Assembly: GCF_002221505.1 (NCBI RefSeq)
Contig: NZ_CP011036.1
Location: 1,674,001-1,738,000, forward strand
Reading direction: 5' to 3'
Source: Pseudoalteromonas nigrifaciens
GTDB lineage: Bacteria > Pseudomonadota > Gammaproteobacteria > Enterobacterales > Alteromonadaceae
Length of the DNA: 64,000 bases
Positions within the stretch are counted from its first letter, which is position 1; each line of letters begins with the position of its first letter. This document shows, in pieces, positions 50,156 to 56,884 of this stretch. Both the position numbers and the translations under genes were made by a program. The notes under the pieces were generated by a model that did not search any database, was not told where the DNA came from, and worked only from the letters and a program-made list of their open reading frames with translations.

Positions 50156-50699
50156 TTGTAGTATCTCCTCTGGTTAAGATGTTCAGGCCTTCACCGTGTC
50201 CCCTCCATTACGATGGGCGTTTGGCTACTATGCCGTCTGCTGACTTCTGATAAATCACTCTAGCGATTACTCGATAAAGCGCGTCGAAACTAACGCTTGT
50301 TTACTGCTATTTCGCTCGCTGTAGGTCGCAGCAACCAAAGCGCCAAGGGTTGAACAACCAGTCCCTAACTGGTAATCTCCAAGCGTTAGCGCGGATGCGT
50401 GTTTATCAGATCTCCCCGAATAAGGTGCATCGACTTTCTCTGCACAACTGCATCATTTACGGTGGCCGTTAGATCACATGACTTCGCTATCTTGTGCTAG
50501 CTCGTCTCCAGCCTACGCCTCATATGATGTTTTTGTTCATCAGCTCACAGATTTGCTAGCGGCTTCCTCTAGACTATCTCTCGCGATTTAGCCCTTGCCA
50601 TTCGCTAGTAGTTATCGTTTAATAACAGTGTGTTATTTAAACGGTGATCTTCCTACAGAGGACTTTCACCCCATAAGTCAATGCCCATGTCGGGCGTAC
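50156..50699 (-). other. Group II intron domain I region
   Basis: No protein is encoded in this 540-bp stretch. It is the structured 5' part of the intron RNA upstream of the RT frame. Its outer 130 bp (about 50553-50699) is repeated, imperfectly, at 52836-52971. Confidence 0.7.
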
Positions 50700-50793
50700 A
50701 CAAGCTGTTAAACAAGGACAAAAAACAGTTTGCTGTTTTCGTTCCTCAACATTTTAGCAAACTATTTTATTGCCTGTTAACAGGGCGTTAGCA
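50700..50793 (+). other. attC1, main part (split by the intron)
   Basis: Starts ACAAGCTGTTAAACAAGG after the intron and ends CAGGGCGTTAGCA. The missing first bases, GCACATA, lie left of the intron at 48725-48731. The R' core is GTTAGCA, crossover at 50787/50788. It resembles attC5 closely, which has no intron. Confidence 0.8.
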
Positions 50794-50815
50794 TTCTCCT
50801 ATTAAGAGGATCGTG

Positions 50816-51616
50816 ATGAACACTAAACCTCAAATATTATTTTTGTCTCATGGCGGCGGGCCGATGCCACTTCTAGGTGATGTTGGGCATAAAGAAATGA
50901 TTGATTGCTTGCAAAAAATCTCATCTATTTTGCGTAAGCCATCAGCCATTTTAGTGGTAAGTGCGCACTGGGAAGAAAAAATCCCAACCATTACTTCGGG
51001 CGCCAACCCTTCCCTTATTTACGATTACTATGGATTTCCAGAAAAGTCTTATAGTATTACCTATCCTTGTCAGGGAGAGCCATCACTGGCGGAGCAGACC
51101 TATAAGCGGCTGGAGCATTCAGGTATTTCCGCAAAACTTGATGAGCAGCGCGGTTTTGACCACGGTCTATTTATTCCTCTGAAAATCATGTACCCGGAGG
51201 CAGATATTCCGTGCATTCAGCTCTCTCTTGTCGATAATCTCAGTCCAGCAGCTCATGTCGGGATAGGGCGAGCAATCCAAGACTTGGAGTATGAAAATTT
51301 ACTTATAATTGGTTCTGGTTTCTCCTTTCATAATATGAAAGCATTTTTTTCATCTGAAACCAGTGAATCAAAAACTTTAAATGAATCTTTTGAAGCGTGG
51401 CTGCTAGAGACTTGCACTAACAGTAGTATTACTGAAGAAGAAAGAGAACAAAGATTTATCCAATGGGAAAAAGCCCCCGGTGCTCGTTACTGTCACCCAA
51501 GAGAAGAGCATTTATTGCCGTTGCACGTTTGCTATGGAATAGCTAATAGTGTTTGCACTAAGTCGTTTGAGCTAAAGATTCTAAATAAAAAATCGAGCAT
51601 GTACATCTGGTCATAA
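50816..51616 (+). CDS. Cassette 2: LigB/DODA-type extradiol dioxygenase
   Basis: 266 aa protein of the class III extradiol ring-cleavage family (4,5-DOPA dioxygenase/YgiD group). Metal-ligand region LFLSHGGGP at the N-terminus, ILVVSAHWEE, FDHGLFIPLKIMYPEADIPCIQLS, and the late YCHPREEHLLPLHV. YgiD-type proteins bind iron or zinc; the natural substrate is unknown. ATG at 50816 follows AAGAGGA. Cassette limits are 50788-51673. Confidence 0.85.
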   Translation: MNTKPQILFLSHGGGPMPLLGDVGHKEMIDCLQKISSILRKPSAILVVSAHWEEKIPTITSGANPSLIYDYYGFPEKSYSITYPCQGEPSLAEQTYKRLEHSGISAKLDEQRGFDHGLFIPLKIMYPEADIPCIQLSLVDNLSPAAHVGIGRAIQDLEYENLLIIGSGFSFHNMKAFFSSETSESKTLNESFEAWLLETCTNSSITEEEREQRFIQWEKAPGARYCHPREEHLLPLHVCYGIANSVCTKSFELKILNKKSSMYIWS

Positions 51617-51617
51617 A

Positions 51618-51679
51618 ATGCTAACAAACGCGTCAATTAGGACGCTCGCAAGCTCTTGCCTATTACCCGGGCGTTATGC
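51618..51679 (+). other. attC2
   Basis: R'' TGCTAAC (51619-51625) and R' GTTATGC in GGGCGTTATGCC (51671-51680), with a GC-rich folded centre GGACGC...GCTCGCAAGC. About 60 bp, a short classic attC. Crossover 51673/51674. Confidence 0.85.
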
Positions 51680-51692
51680 CTAAAAGGAATCT

Positions 51693-52028
51693 ATGCAATT
51701 CATATACGATCTAATACAGGAAAACCCTGAATATTACATATGGGTATTCGGGGTGATTAATGCGTTGTGGCTAGGTTTTGTTTATTTCAATAAACAAACC
51801 CATGAAAAGAATCTTAAACAACTAGAACAAGACTTACGCTACAGAGCAGGCAGGAGGCTAAAAATATTTGATCTAAAAGCGTCTGAATACGGTAAGTACG
51901 TTACAGACTTGGATGCCTTTGGTAGAAAAAATGAAATTGAGATGCCTGAGCGAATGCAGCCTATTTTTGACGAGTATCTTCAGCGCTATCTAGCTGCTGC
52001 CGAAGCTGAGGATAAAGAACAGGAGTGA
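51693..52028 (+). CDS. Cassette 3, first ORF: membrane-anchored protein, unknown function
   Basis: 111 aa. Acidic N-terminus, one transmembrane segment (YYIWVFGVINALWLGFVYF, about residues 14-32), then a charged cytoplasmic-type helix region with EKNLKQLEQDLRYRAGRRLKIFD. AAAAGGA precedes the ATG. Not recognised as a known family. The second ORF of this cassette follows in the same frame after the TGA stop. Confidence 0.65.
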   Translation: MQFIYDLIQENPEYYIWVFGVINALWLGFVYFNKQTHEKNLKQLEQDLRYRAGRRLKIFDLKASEYGKYVTDLDAFGRKNEIEMPERMQPIFDEYLQRYLAAAEAEDKEQE

Positions 52029-52034
52029 ATAGTA

Positions 52035-52355
52035 ATTGGTTGGCTTAGTTCGCAAATATCCGGGTTAATGCAAGAAGGTTTGAAAGATGTCCTAATACTG
52101 AAATCTGAATCTAATCGACTCAAACTGATTGCTACTGATGAAATGCTTGAAACATTTGACCGACTTGAGGCATTAACTCAAGAGTCAATGGATTGTACTA
52201 ATGAATACATGAATAATTTTACAGAAATTATTTTTAACCAACAAAATGAAAAAACAGAAGCTTTTAAAGTGAAGGCAGCAGAGCTTGGCGCTGAGATTCA
52301 GAAGAATTCAAAAGAGCTATTAAATCAAATGAGGCGAGAGCTTAGTGATATTTAG
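52035..52355 (+). CDS. Cassette 3, second ORF: helical protein, unknown function
   Basis: From the first ATG (52068) the protein has 95 aa, but the frame continues protein-like upstream to the previous stop: IGWLSSQISGL precedes the Met. AGGAG at 52021-52025 is well spaced for an ATT at 52035 and badly placed for 52068, so a rare AUU start is possible and is used for the limits given; otherwise 52068 applies. Highly charged and helical (EIIFNQQNEKTEAFKVKAAE), probably coiled coil. It likely works with the first ORF. Confidence 0.5.
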   Translation: MGWLSSQISGLMQEGLKDVLILKSESNRLKLIATDEMLETFDRLEALTQESMDCTNEYMNNFTEIIFNQQNEKTEAFKVKAAELGAEIQKNSKELLNQMRRELSDI

Positions 52356-52439
52356 GCATAACAAAGCAAGGCACAACCGCACAGCAAACTGTGCCGGACT
52401 CGCTCATTCTTCGCTCGCCTGTGCTTGCAAGCGTTAGCA
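52356..52439 (+). other. attC3
   Basis: R'' GCATAAC (52356-52362) and R' GTTAGCA in CAAGCGTTAGCA, crossover 52433/52434. Between them lie the imperfect dyad GGCACA...TGTGCC and GC-rich DNA. It begins directly after the TAG stop of the second ORF. Confidence 0.85.
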
Positions 52440-52494
52440 GGCTTAAATCATTAGAGTTTTATTAGCCTGTATTGATTAATTAAAAAGGATTTTT

Positions 52495-52701
52495 ATGTTT
52501 GCTCAAATTTTCTTAGCTATTTTGGCTGTATTTCTTTTCTATTTAGGTATTGTTGAAAAATCTATTCTCAATATTGGAATAGGTTTTATTTTAATAGTGG
52601 TATCAGTTGCTAGATTTTATGCCGCAAAATCGGGTTCATCTAGTCAAGAGGAATTTGATAAATGGCGCGTAAAACGTGAGAATAAAATAAACGATGATTA
52701 G
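52495..52701 (+). CDS. Cassette 4: small membrane protein, unknown function
   Basis: 68 aa with two closely spaced hydrophobic helices (residues 2-19 and 23-44) and a charged tail (EEFDKWRVKRENKINDD). AAAAGGA lies upstream of the ATG. No family recognised. Confidence 0.6.
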   Translation: MFAQIFLAILAVFLFYLGIVEKSILNIGIGFILIVVSVARFYAAKSGSSSQEEFDKWRVKRENKINDD

Positions 52702-52773
52702 CAACATCGGTGCTAACAACACGCCCTGAAGCTGCTAAATACGTCGATTCATCGTAGGGTGTATTCGTTTTTC

Positions 52774-52837
52774 AACACTTAAACACGATCCTTATCCATT
52801 TAAATGCCTGTGATCTAATAATGCTGTTATGCGGTTT
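52774..52837 (+). repeat. 64-bp repeat, copy 1
   Basis: Matches 54559-54622 with five differences by eye. Ends GCTGTTATGCGG, so a core site GTTATGC sits at its 3' end. Confidence 0.8.
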
Positions 52838-52971
52838 CCTTCGGTCTATTTCTCACTATTTAGCTCTTGCCATTCGCTGGTGGTTATCGTTAAATAACAG
52901 TATGTTATTTAAACGGTGATCTTCCTTCAGAGGGCATTCACGTTATAAGTTGATGCCCATGTCGGGCGTAC
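52836..52971 (-). mobile_element. 5' fragment of a second group II intron
   Basis: Imperfect copy of the first 130 bp of the intron at 48732-50699, same orientation, including the shared end TGCCCATGTCGGGCGTAC. The 5' exon again ends TTGT on minus. Everything downstream (ORF, domains V and VI) is gone. Confidence 0.75.
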
Positions 52972-53040
52972 ACAAAAAACTCTGCGCCTGTTAGCTAAGC
53001 GTTAGTTTTACTTTAAGCTCAGAGTGTTAATGGAATATTT

Positions 53041-53283
53041 ATGCCAATAAAAAAATGGATTGTTCAATACGCTATAGCTCTACCAATTGTTTTTTCTCTG
53101 CTGACAAGCGTTCAATACTTAAAAGGCAGAAGTCTAGAATACTCTATTGAATTTGGTATTTTGTGGGCCTGGGTATCGGTAACCATTTTTGCTATTAGGC
53201 GTTTCTACAATTATCGCAAAAACATTAATTGTGCTGTTTGCAATGATTTACCTGATAAGAATCAAGATTCTGGTGGTAGTTAA
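53041..53283 (+). CDS. Cassette 5: small membrane protein, unknown function
   Basis: 80 aa with two hydrophobic helices (about 9-24 and 37-52) and a polar tail containing a CxxC-like pair (NCAVC). No family recognised. Cassette limits 53002-53373. Confidence 0.6.
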   Translation: MPIKKWIVQYAIALPIVFSLLTSVQYLKGRSLEYSIEFGILWAWVSVTIFAIRRFYNYRKNINCAVCNDLPDKNQDSGGS

Positions 53284-53379
53284 ACATAACAAACTGTTAA
53301 ATAAGGATAAAAAAAGTTAGTTGTTTCGTTTCTCAACATTATAGCCAGCAATTTTTTGCCTCTGAATGAGGCGTTATGT
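53284..53379 (+). other. attC5
   Basis: R'' ACATAAC (53284-53290), then AAACTGTTAAATAAGG, and R' GTTATGT in GAGGCGTTATGT, crossover 53373/53374. It is the intact counterpart of attC1 and shows what the intron target looked like before insertion. Confidence 0.85.
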
Positions 53380-53397
53380 ACTCAAAGGAATGTTGAA

Positions 53398-54417
53398 ATG
53401 CTCTACAAAATAGAAGAACAAGCTGACGTATTTGAAAAACTAGAACCAGTCGAGTTCAAAGATTTTTCTAGTTTCGGAAAGCTTGAGAAAGATTTGGAAA
53501 ACTTAATTGCAAATAGCATTTTAGATGTATTGTTTGAGGATGCTAGGTTAATGCCTGTTTTTCAAGAAAGGCAATGGCAAGCAGAAGCTGATATATATGC
53601 ACTCAATGAAAATGGTGAATTGGTTATATTTGAGTTAAAGCGTGCATCTGCTGGTAAAGATGCTGTTCATCAAGCACTAAGGTACGCACAAGACGCAGGC
53701 CAATGGAGCTACCAAAAGTTAGAAAGAAGGTTCAAAGAATATAGCAAAAGCAAAATGTCGCTGGTTGAAGCTCACAGAGAAGCTTTTAACCTAGAGCATG
53801 AATTAGAACCAAAAGAAATAAATAATAAGCAACACCTATTGGTTATCGGTAGTGCAGCCGATGAGTCATTAATATCATCCATAGATTACTGGAAGAAAAA
53901 TGGAATATCTATTGATTTCTTGCCATATCGAGTTTATGAACTTGCTGGAGAAAAGTACTTTGAGTTCTTCGCTCTCCCATACGATAAACATAAAAATCCA
54001 AGTGATGTAAAAGGTGTATTATTTGACACAAATCGTAGTTGGGATGAAAACTCTATTTGGTCAATGATGGATAATAGCCGTCTTGAAGCCTATGGTGACG
54101 CAAAGAGGTTCGTTCATCATGTTCATGTGGGAGATATTGTTTTCTTTTCGCACAAATGGTGTGGCTTAATAGCTGCTGCAAAAGTTAAAGGTGAAGTCAA
54201 AGCTCCAGACAGCGATACTTTGTATCGAGATGTGGATTTTCTAACTCCTATTCCGAGCCGCAAAGATAATATAGTGTCGGCTATGCCTTTTTCTGAGGTT
54301 AGCTCAAAAACAGGTAAAAGTTTCTTTTGGGCACGAACGATAAAAGTGCCTTATCTTACAAAAAGTGAAGCGCTTGAATTGGTTGATGAGCTTAACAATT
54401 ACCTGCGGCGCACATAA
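53398..54417 (+). CDS. Cassette 6: PD-(D/E)xK nuclease with PUA/EVE-like C-terminus
   Basis: 339 aa. The nuclease core is about residues 20-110: EADIYAL (Asp), LVIFELKRASAG (E-x-K) and HQALRYAQ (the Q-x3-Y motif of RecB/NucS-like nucleases). After a middle region (LLVIGSAADESLISSIDYWKKNGISIDFLPYRVY) comes FDTNRSWDENSIWSMM and VGDIVFFSHKWCGLIAAAKVKGE, which resembles PUA/EVE-type base-reading domains. ATG at 53398 follows AAAGGA; an earlier frame start lies across attC5. A defence role against modified or foreign DNA is inferred. Confidence 0.7.
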   Translation: MLYKIEEQADVFEKLEPVEFKDFSSFGKLEKDLENLIANSILDVLFEDARLMPVFQERQWQAEADIYALNENGELVIFELKRASAGKDAVHQALRYAQDAGQWSYQKLERRFKEYSKSKMSLVEAHREAFNLEHELEPKEINNKQHLLVIGSAADESLISSIDYWKKNGISIDFLPYRVYELAGEKYFEFFALPYDKHKNPSDVKGVLFDTNRSWDENSIWSMMDNSRLEAYGDAKRFVHHVHVGDIVFFSHKWCGLIAAAKVKGEVKAPDSDTLYRDVDFLTPIPSRKDNIVSAMPFSEVSSKTGKSFFWARTIKVPYLTKSEALELVDELNNYLRRT

Positions 54418-54526
54418 CAAATCAGAATATAAACACTGGTTAGGTGGTATATTTGTTGAGCCTTCTAAGCGAATTAATAGTGTTTCAAGCTTATTGATTT
54501 CCGAAGCTAAAAAAAGAAAAATAAAA

Positions 54527-54552
54527 GGACAGGCATAAAATATTGCCTGTCC
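54527..54552. repeat. REP-like hairpin with GGACAGGCA stem
   Basis: GGACAGGCA, 8-nt loop, TGCCTGTCC. The half-sequence GACAGGCATAAAA recurs at 60515-60527 and 60554-60566, just upstream of the broken REP-associated transposase gene. Confidence 0.65.
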
Positions 54553-54558
54553 CTTTCT

Positions 54559-54622
54559 AACACCTAAATACAATCCTTATCCATTTAAATGCCAGTGATC
54601 TAATAATGCTGTTATGTGGTTT
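54559..54622 (+). repeat. 64-bp repeat, copy 2
   Basis: Partner of 52774-52837. Ends GCTGTTATGTGG with a core GTTATGT. No cassette follows it here. Confidence 0.8.
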
Positions 54623-54774
54623 ACTTTTGGCTTTGTTACTTAAAATACACTGTGCTGAATTCAATCAGCTATTTACAACCCCCCAGCCTGCACAGCTGGT
54701 TTGTACTAAACATGCGGGTAGGATAACGCGCTTATGAGCCCACACTGTGCATTTAATTTGGTTATGGGTTATGG

Positions 54775-55659
54775 TTATGTTGTTTTTTTTGCTTGGGCAA
54801 TAAAGTCATTTAAGTAGTCTATATGCTGCTCGTTGTTACGAATACCGACAAATATTTGTTTGTTAATACCTTGCTCTCCAAACCTTAGGCTTTTGATAGG
54901 CATTGTTTTAGAATACTCGTCTACTAGCCAGCCTGGTAAAGCACAAATACCGCGACCCGCAGCGACCATTTGTAGCATGATTTCGGTTGTTTCAATGGTT
55001 TTGTGTTTTTTTACTGAGCACTTTGCTGGATTAAGAAACTGGCTAAAAATATCAAGCCTTAGCGGCTCTACAGGGTAACTAAACAATACTTCTTCGCTTA
55101 GTTGCTCGGGTAATACAAACTCTTGTGTAGCAAGTTTATGGGATTTAGCAACTACGAGTCTGTGTTCGTAGTTAAACACAGGTATATAGCTTATTTTAGG
55201 TTTAAAGAGTGGATCGGGAGTTATTAGTACGTCAATTTCGTAACTTAGTAATGCACCTAAAGCACCAAACTGAAACTCCTGCTTTACGTCAATGTCTATG
55301 TCTGGCCAATGCTCTAAATAGGGCTCAATTACTCTAAGTAACCATTGGTAACATGGGTGGCACTCCATGCCAATGCGTAGCGAGCCTAGTTCACCTTTGG
55401 CAATTTGATTTAATAATAATTCAGTATGTACAAACTGCGGTAATACTCTGTTTGCCAGTGTTTGAATGTGCTCACCAGCCGCTGTAAGGCGCAAATTTCG
55501 ACCGTCTTTTTTCCATATTGGCGTACCAACTTGGCCTTCTAGTTTTTTTATACTATGACTTAGTGCCGATTGCGATAAGTACAACGAATTTGCTGCCTTA
55601 GTTAGGGTTCCATGTTCTTTTATGGCGGTTAGTATTTCTAAGTGGATCCTTTCCAGCAC
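54775..55659 (-). CDS. LysR-family regulator, MetR-like
   Basis: 294 aa. HTH region MLERIHLEILTAIKEHGTLTKAANSLYLSQSALSHSIKKLEGQVGTPIWKKDGRNLRLTAAG resembles MetR more than other LysR proteins. The effector domain follows to the end. Divergent from the TSUP exporter and near the mesD/mesX genes, so control of methionine or sulfur functions is a reasonable inference. A 26-bp imperfect dyad lies 52 bp upstream. Confidence 0.85.
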   Translation of the reverse strand: MLERIHLEILTAIKEHGTLTKAANSLYLSQSALSHSIKKLEGQVGTPIWKKDGRNLRLTAAGEHIQTLANRVLPQFVHTELLLNQIAKGELGSLRIGMECHPCYQWLLRVIEPYLEHWPDIDIDVKQEFQFGALGALLSYEIDVLITPDPLFKPKISYIPVFNYEHRLVVAKSHKLATQEFVLPEQLSEEVLFSYPVEPLRLDIFSQFLNPAKCSVKKHKTIETTEIMLQMVAAGRGICALPGWLVDEYSKTMPIKSLRFGEQGINKQIFVGIRNNEQHIDYLNDFIAQAKKTT

Positions 55660-55710
55660 AAGTTAACTCCTATCTATAATTTAGCTTTAATGATGACTGA
55701 TATTCATTGG

Positions 55711-55736
55711 TTGATGAAATTATATCATTTTATCAA
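55711..55736. promoter_or_regulatory. Candidate LysR-type operator
   Basis: TTGATGAAAT-N6-ATTTTATCAA, nearly perfect 10-bp arms, in the divergent gap between the MetR-like gene and the TSUP exporter. It contains the TGAA...T-rich pattern of LysR boxes. Confidence 0.5.
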
Positions 55737-55930
55737 GCAAACAAGTTTATTTACTATTAAGGTGGGAATAACTAATTATAACAAAGCGTTATATTAAACT
55801 TAGCGAGAGCTGAGTTTGTAAGGCATGCTAACGTGATTGTTTTATTTAAAAACCTAAAAGCAGGGGCTGTAATTACCTCGTAAATTGACTGAAAGGTCTT
55901 TGTTGTGATTAAAAATAGAAGTAATAATTA

Positions 55931-56761
55931 ATGAATATCATTGAATTTATAACAAGTAATATATCTACTTTGTTGGCACTGGTAGCCACAGGCGTATTTG
56001 CTGGTATTTTAGCAGGCTTACTCGGTGTGGGCGGTGGAATTGTAATTGTGCCTGTGTTGTTTTTTTTGTTTCAGAGCTTTGGGGTATCGCCCGAGTCTGC
56101 AATGTTAATTGCAACAGCCACGTCTTTGGCAACCATAGTGCCTACATCTATTAGTTCAATTAGGTCTCACAATAAAAAAGGCAATGTGGACTTTGACCTT
56201 TTAAAACGTTGGGCTGCATTTATTCTTATAGGTGTATTGCTGGGTAGCTGGTTAGTTACTCGGGTTGATGGCAAGTTGCTTACGGTATTGTTTGGGGCAA
56301 TAGCGCTGTTATCTGCACTTAATATGCTGTTTAGAACGGGCAAGTCGGCGTTGTATCAAAAACTACCTGGTAAAGTAGGGCAAAGTGTTATGGGCGCATT
56401 TATTGGCTTTTTAAGCTCTATGGTGGGAATTGGTGGCGGCACTATTTCGGTGCCATTACTTACTTTATATAACTATCCTGCTCACAAGGCCGTTGGTACA
56501 GCTGCAGCAATTGGGTTAATTATTTCATTGCCTGGTGCGCTAACTATGTTGATATTGGGCAGTACGCCAATTGATGCGCCCGCGGGTACGTTTGGTTTGG
56601 TTAATTTATTTGGCTTTGCGTGTATTGTACCGCTAACTGTGTTGTTTGCGCCTGTAGGGGCGTCGTTAGCTGCAAAATTAGATGCAGGTAAACTGAAGAA
56701 GGTATTTGCTTGTGTACTATTAATTACTGGTTTACGCATGTTAGCGCAAGTGTTTTTATAG
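55931..56761 (+). CDS. TSUP-family (TauE/SafE) membrane transporter
   Basis: 276 aa with about eight membrane segments. Two copies of the family motif: GILAGLLGVGGGIVIVPVLFF near residue 30 and FLSSMVGIGGGTISVPLLTLY near residue 165. TSUP proteins export sulfite, sulfonates or other sulfur anions. Position opposite a MetR-like regulator suggests a sulfur-related cargo, which is inferred. Confidence 0.9.
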   Translation: MNIIEFITSNISTLLALVATGVFAGILAGLLGVGGGIVIVPVLFFLFQSFGVSPESAMLIATATSLATIVPTSISSIRSHNKKGNVDFDLLKRWAAFILIGVLLGSWLVTRVDGKLLTVLFGAIALLSALNMLFRTGKSALYQKLPGKVGQSVMGAFIGFLSSMVGIGGGTISVPLLTLYNYPAHKAVGTAAAIGLIISLPGALTMLILGSTPIDAPAGTFGLVNLFGFACIVPLTVLFAPVGASLAAKLDAGKLKKVFACVLLITGLRMLAQVFL

Positions 56762-56787
56762 GTTTTTAATTTAGTTATTGTTTGTTT

Positions 56788-56833
56788 AAAAAAGAATGCC
56801 CGGCATAGGAGCTCTATACCGGGCATTCTTTTA
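56788..56833. terminator. Bidirectional terminator between TSUP gene and mesD
   Basis: AAAAAAGAATGCCCGG ... CCGGGCATTCTTTT, a 14-bp stem with A and T tracts on both sides, between two convergent genes. Confidence 0.92.
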
Positions 56834-56884
56834 TAAAACTATATTGAAGTGCTAATACTAGTTAGATTATGCAGATTTATTGGA

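Larger units (their letters stand above)
48732..50699 (-). mobile_element. Group II intron (IIC-attC-like) inserted in attC1
   Basis: 1968 bp, read on minus. The 5' end is GTACGCCCGACATGGG, close to the usual GUGYG start; domain I fills about 50160-50699. Domain V is at about 48768-48802, a hairpin with ACCGCCCAT / ATGGGTGGT and a CGGACCCG apex. Domain VI is the stem GCCGGAGG / CCTCCAGC at 48740-48762. The 3' end is CCCGAT. The 5' exon ends TTGT on minus, the preferred site of IIC-attC introns. Joining the flanks gives CATA plus ACAAGCTG, a normal attC start. The reverse transcriptase is frameshifted, so the copy cannot move alone. Confidence 0.85.
52711..53007 (+). other. Damaged attC4 region: mosaic of attC halves, repeat and intron remnant
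   Basis: No gene in 300 bp. In order: an attC left half (TGCTAACAACACGCCCTGAAG, R'' at 52711-52717); a small hairpin; the 64-bp repeat (52774-52837) ending at GTTATGC; a 5' intron fragment (52836-52971); and an attC right half ending in AAGCGTTAGT (crossover 53001/53002). The left and right halves do not pair well with each other, so a simple insertion cannot explain it. Confidence 0.65.
54412..54774 (+). other. Eroded end of the cassette array
   Basis: About 360 bp without a gene. It begins with an R'' site ACATAAC at the nuclease stop and a possible truncated partner GTTAGGT at 54439-54445, too close for a working attC. Then come a 9-bp REP-like hairpin (54527-54552), the second 64-bp repeat (54559-54622), and AT-rich DNA up to the LysR gene. 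Confidence 0.55.

Noticed and set aside
50699..50701. Intron 5' end at GTGTACG instead of GTACGCC
   Set aside because: GTG looks closer to GUGYG, but that choice leaves a defective attC after joining, whereas GTACGCC restores ACATAACAAGCTG.
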